A DNA stretch of 64,000 bases, taken from Armigeres subalbatus (Eukaryota; Arthropoda; Insecta; Diptera; Culicidae). The stretch spans positions 66,291,675-66,355,674 of the forward strand of contig NC_085141.1 in NCBI RefSeq assembly GCF_024139115.2. The letters are read 5' to 3'. The stretch's first letter is position 1. Each line of letters begins with the position of its first letter. Below, in pieces: positions 35,001 to 47,179 of this stretch. A program made the translations under genes and the position numbers. The notes under the pieces were generated by a model that saw only the letters and a list, made by a program, of their open reading frames with translations, was not told where the DNA came from and did not search any database.

Positions 35001-36340
35001 AAGGTATGAAGCCGAGTTCTTCGCGTTGGGACCACCTCGGAGATATCTCCTCGACCGACTGTTTTATGAGACCGTGAGGACATCAGAACACTGCAATTGA
35101 TCGGTAAATGTGCGCGTTGTCATAACTTGCATATTTGACATTTTTGAAAGGGTTGGCTCTCGCAGTCAAAACCTGACGGCTTCTGAAATGCAACGTGTTT
35201 GAAATAATCAATCATTAGGCAAGGAAGTGGTGACGGACAGACGATTAATTGCTGACACTGGTTGAATCATGATTTATGAATTAAGCCAAGCCAGATGCTA
35301 GTGGAAGGCTGTTGATGCAATTGTTGGGGAACTAATCAGACAAATCAATCGGAGAATCTCATTGTTCCAATTTCGCGCGAACTTACTCGCCCATTCAGTA
35401 TCATCCCTGGCCGTACAGTCACGTCCCATGGAACTGGTCGCTCAGTGTCTATATGACTAACCTGCTTCCGAGGCACGTAACCCCAATACTGTCGGTTAAA
35501 CTAAACTTGAAAATAGTGAATGAAATGGCGATCACCATATGGCAAAAGGTGAACCAGGTTTATTGAACCTCCATTGTCCGATAAGGGTCTGTTATGGCTT
35601 AGATGGCAAGCTGTAGCAAAATAAACAGATAGCCGTTGGTCCTGCTGTTTGCATTTCGTAACATCTCTATATGGTGATAACGATGAAAGATGCTTATCGT
35701 CAAGAAATCTGACTTCATTCCCGAATCAGCTGGAATCTGGAGCGGATGTTGGTTGTCGGTTGATTAGTGATTAGTGGAATCTATTTAAATGTTATTACAT
35801 TGAAGTATAGTGCTATCATGCTTTTGTTTTGATCCTAGTGTATAAAATTTTTATTTAGTTTGCCAAGATAAATATATTTTTGAATATGTGATTTAGTGAC
35901 ATTTGGTCAAAAATTAAAAAATCACGGAGCAAATTAGCTAATGAAAATCATATGAAAATACTTTTTTATTAAAATAGTATTGTAGTATAGATTTTAACAT
36001 TTGGAATTCTTCAATAAAGAATCTTGAATCTTGTCTTTGACAATTAATATAAGTGAAATCAAAGTGAAATCTGCATGACTGCATACACTTTACACAATTT
36101 GGTTATGTATATGTTTAAGAATATAACAAACAGAAATCCGATGAGTATGGTTCATAATATAGATTAAGATATTTGAACTGTTTGGAGAGTCCGACACGCA
36201 ATGCGGTGATATATAGCTAAACATCAGTTCAACTTATATGAAAATCTTTACTCATGGATAGTTTTAATTTTTTGTGGATATCGTGGCCTTGTGGCTAGTG
36301 GCGTTAGTTATCAGAACGAATGTGTTGTGTAGTGTGATTT
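32094..36340. other. Intronic or intergenic AT-rich DNA
   Basis: Probably intron of the ADAM-like gene, at least in its first part. I found no further exon that continues phase 1 with a recognisable protein. 33410-33570 holds a decayed GAATTTCC-type minisatellite patch. 34.36-35.77 kb is somewhat less AT-rich, without a frame or splice-flanked exon. Confidence 0.4.
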
Positions 36341-36356
36341 CGTTTACCGCACAGTA

Positions 36357-36668
36357 GGGAACACCTCCTTAGCCGTGCGGTAAGACGCGCGGGTACAAAG
36401 TAAGACCATGCTGAGGGTGGCTGGGTTCGATTACTGGTGCCGGTCTAGACAATTTTCGGGTTGGAAATTGTCTCGACTTCCCTGGGCATAAAAGTATCAT
36501 CGTGTTAGCCTCATGATATACGAATGCAAAAATGGTAACTTGGCTTAGAAACCTCGCAGTTAATAACTGTGGAAGTGCTTAATGAACACTAAGTTGCGAG
36601 GCGGCTCTGTCCCAGTGTGGGGATGTAATGCCAATAAGAAGAAGAAGAAGAAGAAGAAGGGAACACCT
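36357..36668 (+). mobile_element. Feilai-type tRNA-related SINE with target duplication
   Basis: Body 36367-36658 carries an A-box-like TTAGCCGTGCGGTAAGA (36369-36385) and a B box GGTTCGATTAC (36424-36434), 50 bases apart, typical of a polymerase III promoter. The 3' part (CTTCCCTGGGCATAAAAGTA, TTAATAACTGTGGAAGTGCT, GGGATGTAATGCCAATAAG) is characteristic of Feilai in Aedes, and the tail is (AAG)n. GGGAACACCT at 36357-36366 and 36659-36668 is a perfect 10-bp target duplication. It is a full-length non-coding retroposon, moved by LINE machinery. Confidence 0.92.
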
Positions 36669-36669
36669 T

Positions 36670-38070
36670 TTCATGCTCACTTAACGATCTATACTTGATC
36701 TCATTGTGTGTTTAATGTGAAAATATCCTGTCAATTAACTAATGTTGAGCGTTAGGTATTCAACTTGCATGACCTCAAAATAAGTGATAAAAAGTTCTTA
36801 TGTTGCAAATTTCCGGCGATCTGTCATTTTCGGCAAATATTATTTTCAAAAAAATATATTTTCGGAGAAACGATATTTTTAGGGAAATGTTATGTTCGGA
36901 GAGCTGATGGTGATGATGATAATGATTCCAAACTCGTTTTACATGGAGAAGTACTAAAAAAATATAAATTGACAAAACCTCCAATCTTTCTGAAAATTTG
37001 GCATAATATTATTTATCTGTAAACATTACTATCGAACTATTAAATGGACCATATATTTTATTTATTTTTTGGGCAAAAGTGTATCAAAATCTGGAATGTG
37101 ACTGTTATGCCAATAAATAGGAAGATGGGGCAAAACAAGTGGGTTTTGATTTGTAAGTTTCTTGAACGAAGCCTATTATTTTATCAGGTTTTCTTAAAGA
37201 TGACATCATTTTAAGTCTATTTCTAGAAGAAAATCAAAATCGTCAAAAATCGACTTAGAACTCTTATGCGAATCGCGGCAGTTAGGTTGCTTTGACTGTA
37301 ATTCTGCCTCATTGGACTCACCCTCTTCAGGCAACAATAGATAGTTTGGTAATATGATAGTTAAGTGCATCAAATTAATAATTTTAAGTAGTTTTGTGAG
37401 ATACAGAAGTAATTTTAATTGTTTGTTTCGAATTGAACAATAAGAAGACGTCCTATTAACAGGAGCGGGGTTCTTCTTCCGGCGTTCGGCGTAAAGGCCC
37501 CCGTTGAAAAACAAAAAGAAAATTCATCTAGTTGCTGATGACCATACTGGTGGAGTACATATTCAGAAATCTGCTTTACTTTATATATACTTCTTTATCT
37601 TACTTTTAGTTGAGCTTTAATTTTTTACGGGAATGTAAATCATTGCACATTTTTTATGTGATAGTATACTACCGTTCTACGCATTCTTGTACCAAATTCA
37701 AAAAAATGCAACTGAGCAAATCGCATTTGGACCAAAACTATAATTTTCACTCCAGACCTCATACAAGTGACTATTAAGGGAGCTCTATTGTAATGACTTC
37801 ATTTAAAGTTTTAGTTCTGAAATATAATTTGCGACCTTATTCATGAAAATAGTTTAGCGGGACATTTATTCCGAGAAATATAACGCTTATTTGCGGATTT
37901 CTACGCATATGAGCCCCGCTGAGTGAACCATCTCGTTAATGACTACTATGATCGACACGCAGCAAGGCTGAATCAACAAAAATGACAGTTGTCCGCCGCC
38001 TCCGTATCGAGTGGTGTGTCCCCGAAAACGCGAGCACTTTGAAACTTGGATTCTGTCAGGAGTGACCTTA
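36670..38070. other. AT-rich DNA, no gene recognised
   Basis: Short frames at 36.77-37.02 and 37.2-37.5 kb show no domain or convincing splice sites. No strong repeat. Confidence 0.4.
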
Positions 38071-38073
38071 ATA

Positions 38074-38263
38074 GGGGGAATGACGGCTTTGGCAGGTTTT
38101 GTTCTATTATTGACAGGGGGGTTTTTATGACTGACAAGGCTCAAATTTGGCCTAAACATTCTTTGCATATAAAAGAATATTGTGGCCAAATTTCATAAAA
38201 TTTGGTCGACAAAAACCCCCCTGCCAATAATAGAACAAAACCTGCCAAAGCCGTCTTTCCCCC
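38074..38263. mobile_element. 190-bp palindromic MITE with TA duplication
   Basis: About 60-bp arms are almost perfect inverted copies: GGGGGAATGACGGCTTTGGC...and, read inversely from the right, GGGGGAAAGACGGCTTTGGC, continuing through AGGTTTTGTTCTATTATTG to a GGGGGGTTTTT run. TA flanks both ends (38072-38073 and 38264-38265). The loop is about 65 bp. The size and TA duplication fit a Tc1/mariner-type MITE. Confidence 0.85.
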
Positions 38264-39470
38264 TATATAAATTTGTACTGCTCACATGGTTGATGTTGTT
38301 AGATGAGCTGTTGTGATAATGTGTGGCAGCCAGTTTGATTAAGATAATTTAATAACATTTCGATCGTTCAATTTTATAGAAGATTCGAGGGTTCTAGCTA
38401 CCGTATGTCTTTCGTTGAATTTTTTTGGCAGTATTTCGACCAAATTGGTGAAGAATTGTGTTTGTATGGTGGTTTGTGTGGAAGGGATTTAGGATTTATG
38501 TTGACCTTAATTCTTCATACGATTGCCGGATCGTGTTAGATTCGGTTGTGCACGCAATCCTGGCTACCGTGTACATGGGCGGAGCATGCGGATGACTCAT
38601 TACCATTACTGTTGAGTTGATTTAGCGATGTAATTGGCATTGTTTATATGAGATAAATAGAGAATTTGGTGCAGTTAGCGTCAACTGATTTACTATCAGA
38701 ATCAACGCACGATGAGTTAGTTTGTCTGTGGTTTTATTTGGAAAACGGAACTGGTGTTGTGAGCGTATGTGTTTGTGATTACTAATATACGAAATTTGTT
38801 AGTTTCTCATTTCATGTATCAATGAGATTCTTGCCCATACATAATAAGAAGGTTGAGTACATTTTCTTCAATATACTGTATATTTATATATTGTGAAAAT
38901 GTTGTGGGGTGTTCAATTTGTAGGGTGGATATTTCTCAATTATGTATTAAAAATAGGTGATACATTTTTTTCAGCCAGATGTCAGATAGAGTGTAGAGGA
39001 ATCTAGCAATTTCTCATATGCCCAGTTGTAATGATTTTTATGGGTTTTTGTACAGGATTGTGAGATAAAACATACAAAACACGTCTGGTGGCTTCCGCTC
39101 GTGAATACATTCCACAGAAAAGCCCAATATAATTTTTTAGAGAGAGTTTACATTTTTGTCTCTTGAATCCCCCCGCGTCGAAGAAATGAGTTTCTTTGAA
39201 AATAAATGTAGGTTTTGCAACTGCAAAACAACTTTGCAACTAATTGCTCATTTATAGGTTGTAGTTTATAGGTAGCAGATTATCGCGGACAGTTAAAAGA
39301 TAAATTTACATTAGTTCTACCGGAGCGATTGATTGTCTGCCCTTTCGTTGGGTGAACAAGAACACAACAAAATACGTCGTAGCTTTGTTCTCGCGTCAAC
39401 ATTAACATGCTAGTTACTTGGATTACATCACTTACCAAGGTGAATCCTGATCTAAGTAATGACACTTCCT
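38264..39470. other. AT-rich DNA, no gene recognised
   Basis: No coding exon supported. It begins with TGCTCACATGGTTGATGTTG at 38279, part of a 26-bp sequence repeated directly at 39774. Confidence 0.4.
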
Positions 39471-39745
39471 CTCCCTACTTACAATACTCCTTCCCGTAAC
39501 AACCGTAGAGATGCAGACGATTCGTCGGTCTCTAAAACAACGGTTGTTACACTAACATTCCTTCCCTTCCCTAGATGATCGTAAGGACGTGGCCGGCGCC
39601 GTTATTGACCCATTGAAAGTTGAGCTTTCAGAACTTGCACATTGAGGATGGAGTGCTAATCCCAAGTCCCATCTGTTGGTTCTCTGTGCAATTCCGCTAG
39701 TTCTGGTCAATCACGGAGTAGCAACTACGAATTGTACGGTCATCT
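39470..39745 (-). repeat. Dispersed repeat shared with 58.4-58.7 kb (inverse copy)
   Basis: Read on the minus strand, ATGACCGTACAATTCGTAGT, CTCCGTGATTGACC, GCACAGAGAACC and AATAACGGCGCCGGCCAC align with 58389-58560, and the AGAGACCGA...ACGGTTGTTACG part aligns with 58606-58640. The family is unrecognised; a fragment is also at 6110-6186. Confidence 0.65.
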
Positions 39746-39747
39746 CA

Positions 39748-39780
39748 TGCTCATGCTCTCATGCTCATGCTCATGCTCAC
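39748..39780. repeat. (CATGCT)n microsatellite
   Basis: Short run of CATGCT with a CTCATG variant, directly before the 26-bp sequence shared with 38279-38304. Confidence 0.8.
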
Positions 39781-40027
39781 ATGGTTGATGTTGTTAGATC
39801 ACAGTGCTATCACTTAAAATAAAGATCCTTTTAGCCGGCCTTAATTCCAACTAAAAGTAGCAAGGCTTACGAGAATTAAGCATTGAATACTTTTTTATGA
39901 GCAACACTCTATAAAATAACAGACTCTGCCATAATAATGAGATAAATACCTATGCGTAGAAATTCAACAATGGGACAAATCGACTTGATGTTGTTTTCAA
40001 TATGCTTCCAGCACTTCGAGAATATAA

Positions 40028-40160
40028 ACAGTGAACTCCCCCTTACTCGATGTTCTGTAACTCGATATTCTCCCTTACTCGATGAAATTTAAAGTCCCTT
40101 GAATCTAGCATACTGTGTTCCGTAAGTCGATACCTCCGTTACTCGATATTCTCTAAGTGC
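40028..40160. repeat. Pogo-like subterminal ACTCGATA repeats
   Basis: ACAGTGAACTCCCCCTTACT followed by seven or so TTACTCGATATTC/TAACTCGAT phrases resembles one end of a pogo/Tigger-type element. No opposite end was located, so it is a fragment or an old solo end. Confidence 0.4.
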
Positions 40161-40227
40161 CGTTTTCTTCACCTCCGTTTAATTCTTAAGCGGTGCTTAC
40201 CCATACGATTAAACCTGGTGTAAGTAC

Positions 40228-41078
40228 TAAGCGGAGGCCCACACATCATCTATTTATCGACTTCAAAGCCGCATATGATACAATCGATCGGGACCAGCTA
40301 TGGCAGCTAATGCACGAACACGGATTTCCGAATAAACTGACACGGCAAGGTGATGGCCTTTCGTGTCTGCTATTCAACATCGCTTTGGAGGGAAGTGCAA
40401 AGGGAAGTACGAAGTACATGATAGGAAGAGGCTGAAGAGAAGTCATATAAGCCACCCACCACGAGTTTAGATCAGTGATAACGAAATCGAGGTGGTAGAA
40501 GAACTTGTGTATTCGGGCTCACTGGTGACTGCCGAAAATGATACCAGCAGAAAAATTGGGAGATGTATAGTGGCTGGAAATCGTACGCTTCGATCGAATA
40601 GAGTTCGCCGCCGTACCAAACTGACAATCTACAAAACACTCATTAGACCAGCAGTTAGCAGTCCTCTACGGACACGAGACCTGGACGAAGCTCGTGGAGG
40701 ACCAACGCGCACTTTTAGAAACTTTTTTCGAAAGAAAAGTGCTGCATACCATCTATGGTGGGGTGCAGATGGCGGATGGTACGTGGAGGAGGCGAATGAA
40801 CCACGAGTTGCATGAGCTGCTGGGAGAACCATCCATCGTTCACACCGCGAAAATCGGACGACTGCGGTGGGCCGGGCACGTAGCCAGAATATCGGACAGT
40901 AACCCGGTGAAAATGGTTCTCGACAACGATCCGACGGGTACATGAAGGCGAGGTGCGCAGCGGGCAAGGTGGAAGTGACTTGCGGACCCTCCGTAGACTG
41001 CGTGGTTGGCGACGTGTAGCCATGGACCGAGCCGAATGGAGAAGACTCTTAGATACCGCACAGGCCGCTTCGGCTTGA
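40228..41078 (+). pseudogene. Second LINE relic, same family as 6197-8444
   Basis: The plus strand reads THHLFIDFKAAYDTIDRDQL (RT motif A with both acidic residues), then LMHEHGFPNKLTRQGDGLSC with a deletion that removed the segment between the two motifs, then LLFNIALEG. The FADD block is absent. The C-terminal region follows (EELVYSGSLVTAENDTSRKI; RRRMNHELHELLGEPSIVHT; KIGRLRWAGHVARI) and stops at about 41078. It retains the motif missing from the first copy and lacks the one that copy kept. It cannot be active. Confidence 0.85.
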
Positions 41079-41459
41079 GTCAACGCCTGTGGTTACCGTC
41101 GCAGTGAAGGCAGGTCTAGGGCTGGCTGTCTGGTGATTAGACGCTGGACCGTCTCTCTGACTAGGCCGAAACGACCAGACAATTAACTCATATCGAAAAC
41201 CCTTTTTATAAAAAATTATCTCAACTCTTTGGGTTTGCTCTGAAAAGAGCCCTCGCATGCAACTTGTTGCAAGTAAATCAGTCAACGCTTAGTTCCAAAA
41301 AGTATGTGTACAATAGCTAGACAATGTCTAGTAGCCATGCCCATCCCTAGTAACATTTAGGTTTTATGCTGGTTTTGTAACACTCTTGTAGAGTAAATAA
41401 TGGTCTTTGATAGCGTTATAAAACTTAAAATGTTACTTGGGATAAAACAAAAATATCAA

Positions 41460-42095
41460 TTAATAGTAGTTTGTGCAACAAAATAGCGTGTGCAACTCGT
41501 TGCAAAACTCGATTTTTTCAGCACTCGTAGTATTTATCCAACTCGGCAAGCCTCGTTGGATAAACGTACAACTCGTGCTGAAAAAATCATCTTTTTGCAA
41601 CGAGTTGCACACGCTATTTTTTGCAATGACGAAAAATGGGCTTTAATATGTTAAATCTATACCAAAATTGTACAATCGAATTTACTCCACATGATCATTC
41701 ATGCCAATAAATTATGTTGCGGCAGAGAACAATAAGATTCCATCTTATCGTGCCAAATTGCATAGCTTGAAAAGCTATGAAGCGATGGATGCAATTGCCT
41801 TTGGAAAATTGGGATGTTATGTCCAACAAACTATTTATTACGAGACGCTTAGAGTACACTATTTAAACACTCACCCAAACTAATTCAGCTAAATATAGTC
41901 ATGTAACTACTGTCCCAATGTAGGTTTTTCATTATAGCACCCAAATGAGTGCTATAATGAATATTATGCAACCCATTTGAGTTGCATAATGGTCATTAAA
42001 GCACCCATTCTGTTGGTATGGAAAAGTAGGCCGTTTTATCACTAAAATAACAACTGTAAACCAGGTATTATGATCAGGAATTGCAAAAACTCATT
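41460..42095. repeat. Palindromic repeat family P, copy 2
   Basis: Inverse of 18567-19170. 41484-41640 is itself a hairpin (GCGTGTGCAACTCGTTGCAA against TTGCAACGAGTTGCACACGC), and 41896-42010 holds a second set of inverted phrases (CATTATAGCACCCAAATGAG, GCAACCCATTTGAGTTGCAT). A 60-codon frame at 41701-41883 shows no domain. This copy lacks the MITE and the minisatellite of copy 1. Confidence 0.7.
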
Positions 42096-42518
42096 ATTTC
42101 TATCAATAATGTTTGAATAATTATAAAAACTGCATAAAAACGCCATTCAAAATAAAATAGGGGACAACTATAGCGACATTGATTGATTTGTTAATATAAT
42201 AAGGGTGCTTACAACCGACTTTCGCAGCCTCTTTGTAATGTGAAGAGAACAAATTTCGCTCTCAAATGTCCCCATGCACTAATATTCATAAATTTTTATT
42301 AATTTTAATAAAGATTGAAAAATATTTTATATAATTTACACAATTGCAATTCAGAAAATCCTTAAAAGTTGTCCCCACTCGAAATCCTGGCTACGCCCAT
42401 GGAAATGGAACATGTAAATCAAAAGGGAGACCATAATACGTATCTTAAAATGCTTGATTTATGGATTATTGAAGTTTTATATACGAAACACGTTGCTGAT
42501 ACCTATTGCTTGACATCT

Positions 42519-42550
42519 TACTTACTTACTTACTTACTTTCTTACTGGCT
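42519..42550. repeat. (TTAC)n microsatellite
   Basis: Seven near-perfect CTTA units on the plus strand. Confidence 0.85.
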
Positions 42551-42902
42551 CTAGCAGCGCTTAAGTAAATTTCAATAGCACTCACTGCCTATAATACTAT
42601 TAATGTAAAATGGGAAATTTGTAACTTTGATTTTCTAAAAGGTTCGAGTAAACAAAGAAAACCGTGAAGTTGCACTTGATTTGTCAAACGCAAAATAACG
42701 CTTGTGAACAAAAACAAGTACGTGAGCTGTAGTTTAAAAAAATACTAGCTGTATGTGCCCAGCCTTTCTCGGATTCGCCAGTTTGCTTCGCAGTTGTTTT
42801 TTTACAATAGGAAAATGCTAAAATGAATTGGTCATCAGGGTGATGGTATTTTGTTATTGATACTTCATCATGTGACTTCACTTTTGAAAACATTGATCGG
42901 AT

Positions 42903-43062
42903 TTTAAAGAGAAGTCATCAAATCCACCATCGCCTTATTCCGGGTAAACGCCTATTTTTAAAGAAATCCTTTCTACATCCATCATCGCCCTATTACGGGA
43001 AAACGGCTTTTCCTCAATAAGGGATCAATCCCACCGTCGCCTTATTCCAGACAAAGGCTTTA
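42903..43062. repeat. Three tandem ~57-bp units
   Basis: TCCACCATCGCCTTATTCCG, TCCATCATCGCCCTATTACG and CCCACCGTCGCCTTATTCCA recur at about 57-bp spacing, each followed by a GGTAAACG/GAAAACGG/ACAAAGG phrase. Confidence 0.75.
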
Positions 43063-43096
43063 TGACAATGACTTTGTTTTTACATACATTATGTCT

Positions 43097-43966
43097 AGGG
43101 GTAGTGGAAATTCGCGACAAATTTTTCAAAATTTCGCGGGTAGCTCATTCAGAAAATCTGGAAATTCGCGGTAAATTATATTTCGGCACAAAAAATAAAA
43201 AAGACAATGTAGATTCCATATTTGTTCGAATTGTTGCGTTTATTAATTTCAAATTATTTTTTTTATTATTTCTTTGCATTACTGGTCAAAAGCACTTGGT
43301 TTGCCAAATTTTTTTCCGTCAACTTTTGGCGCTGGGAAGTGTTGATTAAATTGTACTGCCTTATACTACGTTCAGCATCTACCGAGTTTCCAGGAATAGA
43401 CAGATATTTCACCACCATTTTGAAGAGCTGAGGAAAGCGGTCTCGGTTTGCAAACCAAAACGAGAGTGGATCGTCATTTTCCTGTATTTCCGTAACGGCA
43501 TGTTTGTAGGCCGATAGCTCATCCTGTATCATAGACTTGTTGGTTGCACATTTTGAAATTCCATCGAACAGGTCATCGAACAGGCTTTGAGGAATTTTAT
43601 TGGTGCAATCGATTAATTCTCTTATTTAGGATAAACTTTCCTAAAGAATCCATATTTTTCACGTCTCTAACTATTTTTAAAATTTGAAAGAAAAACAAAA
43701 TTGTCCTTCAATTTAATTTTGGCTCAACATTCGACCAATTTCGGCCTTTGCACTTTAAAAAAAAATTCTAGACGTCAAAAAATGCGTTGTTTTTCGAGTT
43801 GGTATTGACTAGGTCAAGAAATCGACTGAGGCAATAGAATGGAATAAAATTATTAACGGGAAAGGTTAATTTCGCGGTTTTTCGCGAAAATGTTTAAATT
43901 TCGCGGCTAACGTCAAATTTCGCGGATTTCGCGACTTCCGCGAAATCGCGAATTTACACCACCCCT
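43097..43966 (-). mobile_element. 870-bp hAT element remnant with terminal repeats
   Basis: Ends AGGGGTAGTGGAAATTCGCG and (inverse) AGGGGTGGTGTAAATTCGCG are 20-bp inverted repeats of hAT type. Flanks TTATGTCT (43089-43096) and AAATGTCT (43967-43974) agree at 6 of 8 as an aged 8-bp duplication. Subterminal TTCGCGG/CCGCGAA phrases are repeated on both sides. Only the end of the transposase gene remains inside, so this is an internally deleted, non-autonomous copy. Confidence 0.88.
43266..43532 (-). pseudogene. hAT transposase C-terminal dimerisation domain, fragment
   Basis: The frame encodes about 88 residues including DPLSFWFANRDRFPQLFKMV and LSIPGNSVDAERSIRQYNLI, the conserved hATC pattern (FW, then L-S-I-P-x-x-S-x-x-x-E-R). 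The chain ends with LTEKNLANQVLLTSNAKK and a stop. The BED finger and the catalytic RNase-H-like domain are missing. It lies inside the hAT termini at 43097-43966, on the minus strand. Confidence 0.85.
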
Positions 43967-44099
43967 AAATGTCTAACGTTATTATGCTTAACATACTCAT
44001 ACAGAACCTCGCACTCTACAACACCCACACACTTTTCCCTATTCCCTATGACCGTCCCACCCCATCTTTAATCATCTGCTAAAGTTAGAGAATATGTGT

Positions 44100-44760
44100 C
44101 CCAATATTTGTTGGAATCGCTTAAGGGGTTCAGTAGCTACACTGAATTATTCCAATCTCTTTATAATTGTTTCCTTTGGGAAGAGAATACATGTTCCAAA
44201 TTTGGTTTAAATCGACCCATGAGTTAAAAAGTTATAAAAAACTGTCAAGGGCTCAGGAGTTACACTGAGATTATTTATTTATTTTATTGTTACCTCCATC
44301 TCATCAACACTCTTAATGAATCCAGCTTGAGGTGATTATAAAACGCCTCTCTCAAAGTGCAATAAAAACCCCATATTTAATCAAGTTGATTTGAGTTGAT
44401 GAAAATCCAAACAATACCCCTCCCCACACACTCTCATCCTCTTATAATGACCCTCTCACCATCACTATTATAGTTCTTTTATCACTATAATAGTCTCTTT
44501 AAGACAGTGAATATGTATTTCATATTTGGTTGGCATCACTTAAGGGGTTTAGGAATTGAGTTACACTGAGTTGAAGAACTACTAAGCAATACCCCTCCTT
44601 CACATTTTTTCCCTTTTCCAAAGGTGATCCAACCCCCTCCCCCCTTCGTCTCGAATATATATGTTGGTTGAAATCGGTTAAGGGGTTCAGAAGTTACACT
44701 GAGTTGATCAATAACTAAACAATACCCCCCACCCCCACACAACCTCCTTTTCCAAAGATC
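44100..44760. repeat. Diverged tandem repeat, ~135-147 bp unit
   Basis: GGGGTTCAGNAGTTACACTGAG-like phrases at about 44124, 44255, 44547 and 44681, each followed by CAATACCCCTCCCCACACA-like C-rich sequence in the later units. The spacing fits units of about 135-147 bp, with one unit largely eroded. Confidence 0.65.
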
Positions 44761-44769
44761 ACCGCTTCT

Positions 44770-47170
44770 CCTTAAGATAAAGCATGTTTGTTCCAAATTT
44801 TAATAGATTTTAATTTTTGAATTTTTTTTATTAATTTTAATTATTTTGAACAATTTTGTAGAAATTTTCATGTTAGTTAGATATCAGTTGCATATGTTTT
44901 GTCCAATACCATTTATGACGTTTCATATCAAGATACTGTATATCATTTCTAGATTAGTCTAAACTCTGAATATCCTTCAATGGATACGTAATCACCATAA
45001 GTACCATAAATACAACACCTGAGAACAGTTCATGAAAAAATGTTGCATTCTAACTACAAATCCTTGTCAGTCAACTGCTCTAATAGGCCGAGTGTTTATG
45101 GTTATTTTATTGATAACATATAAATATCCCCTAACCCTATGTCAAGGACATAATTCTAACGCACGTCATCAGGTCTTGGAGCAGTAGCACTCGAAGCACT
45201 CGAAGGGCAAGCCAGCTGAGTCCCCGTGTCTCGTGCACCCACATCCATCGATCGTCGACGACGATGGGAGTTACGGTCGGCCAAAGGTGGGATCATTGTT
45301 CACAGTAAACACGCTTGAAAGGGGTCAGCGAGGGGTCAACAGCCGTCAGCTGGATCGTGGCTTACAAAATGTATCTATGGCCAGTCAACATAAATTGCTC
45401 ACAAGCTAACACACAGAGCTCACCCCGCGTCCTGGGACTGAGGCTGGAGTGAAGCAGCAGCAGCAGCATGATCGTGAGACCATTATTGCCCGTGCTTGTA
45501 AACACCTTTATTTAGAGATTTCCAATTGAGATAGGAACTAGAACTGCGCCCTCGGTCAGGTCCCTTGTCAGCAGTCAGGAACAATAGTTTGATGTTAAAA
45601 TTAATTAAATTCCTTTCAACATTACACGGACATTGTCCCTTGGAAACAAGGGCTAAACATATGGCAGACAGAGCAGGTTCGTTAAGTTCGCAACAATCTG
45701 TATACCTACATAGCTTGATGGGAACCGTGCAATGAATCTGACTCATAATCCTAGCACAGGTCCCCCATGTAATCACCACTCAGCTGGTTTAAAATAAATT
45801 AATTTATTTTCGATACGAAACAACAAACAGAACATGTTGTAGATATAGCCATACTATGCATCATGTTCGGGGCTGGATCCGCATACCTTCGAACTGCATA
45901 GGCAAACTATTAGTTACATAGTCCACCAACAGCAACTGACGCAATGGGAGAAGCTGATTCTGAAACAATTTCGCTGTTTTACAAGCCCCTCCGTCGCTCG
46001 CCGTTCTCAAATGCTTTCGAGTGCACTGAAACTTGATATATCTCAATGGCCCATGGAGCTTATGCCCAACACCAGAGCGTTGAAAGCTACTTACAAACTG
46101 GACACAGCCCGTTTCCGAAGCGTAGCTCCTAATCTGACATTATTAATCTTGTAAGTAATTTATTCGCCAATAAGCAGCGATGGTTTCTGTTATCCGAACA
46201 GAATTTGTAGATTAATTGAAGCCACGGACGGAGACGGTCTAATGCGACGTTTTCGAAAGAGCGTGGTAGTATTTAAACGGTTTTGATCAATGTTGGAAGA
46301 TGAATTCTAAATATTCCAATAGCTCGCTTGAAACGGTACTCGCAACGGGGATTCCATATCATGAATCTTCTTTGTGGGACCAACTGAGAAATTATCGGTA
46401 GATAGAAGTGGAGAAGACGCCTAGCGGAACATAATGCGGCTCGAACAGTGGATGAAAGCGGAAAGGAAATCCCACAAAGCAGATCTTATTTCAAGAGCTT
46501 CCAAGGATGCTATATAAGGGACCAATATGGTAATTTGAGCCATTAATCAACCTATTTGCAATGATATAAATCAAAATTACGCAAGACGGCTCGGCAACAA
46601 TGGAAATATGGGTAAGGATATTAAATATATTACGACAAATCAGGATTTTGCTGACAGTAGAAACTGTTTATTCAGTATAATCAAACCTCCTACATTCCCA
46701 TTTAAATGAAATTTCAATACGCCGAAGACGGATGTAATTTTACCACGATGACGAATCAATACACTGTATAAATAGATTTCAGTCAATTTTCCTTAAACTG
46801 GAATTTAAATTCAAGCATTCAAAATAATTTAATATTTTATCATTAAATTTGTTTCTGGCATCCTTCGTAGGTTAGCGGCAAGTACACGTTTAGCACTTGC
46901 ATTGATCTTTTTGTGGGATGACATTTTAAAATTTTTATGTATTGAAAGTCATCATTCGAAAACACGTGCCTACTTATGATGATCGTACACCTTGTTTCAA
47001 TTAGGACAGAACCAAAAATATCATCACTGTTCTAGCACACCAAAAAAGCGTTCCTGAATTCGTGAAGCAGCAAAAATACCGTGATTTATGTCATGGATTC
47101 GGGAACACCAGTCACGTTTTCTAGAACGTTCCAGAAAACGTGACTGTTGTTCCCGAAACCGTGACTAAAA
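44770..47170. other. Mixed intergenic DNA, no gene recognised
   Basis: 45.15-45.48 kb is GC-richer and has a CAGCAGCAGCAG run at about 45456. Frames at 45.48-45.78 and 45.86-46.05 kb show no domain. Near 47090-47165 a small inverted repeat (CACGTTTTCTAGAACGTTCC then CAGAAAACGTGACTG) precedes the minisatellite. Confidence 0.4.
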
Positions 47171-47179
47171 ATACACCGT

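Noticed and set aside
41346..41440. Small MITE with CCTAGTAACATTT and AAATGTTACTTGGG ends
   Set aside because: The ends are only partly matched and no target duplication could be fixed.
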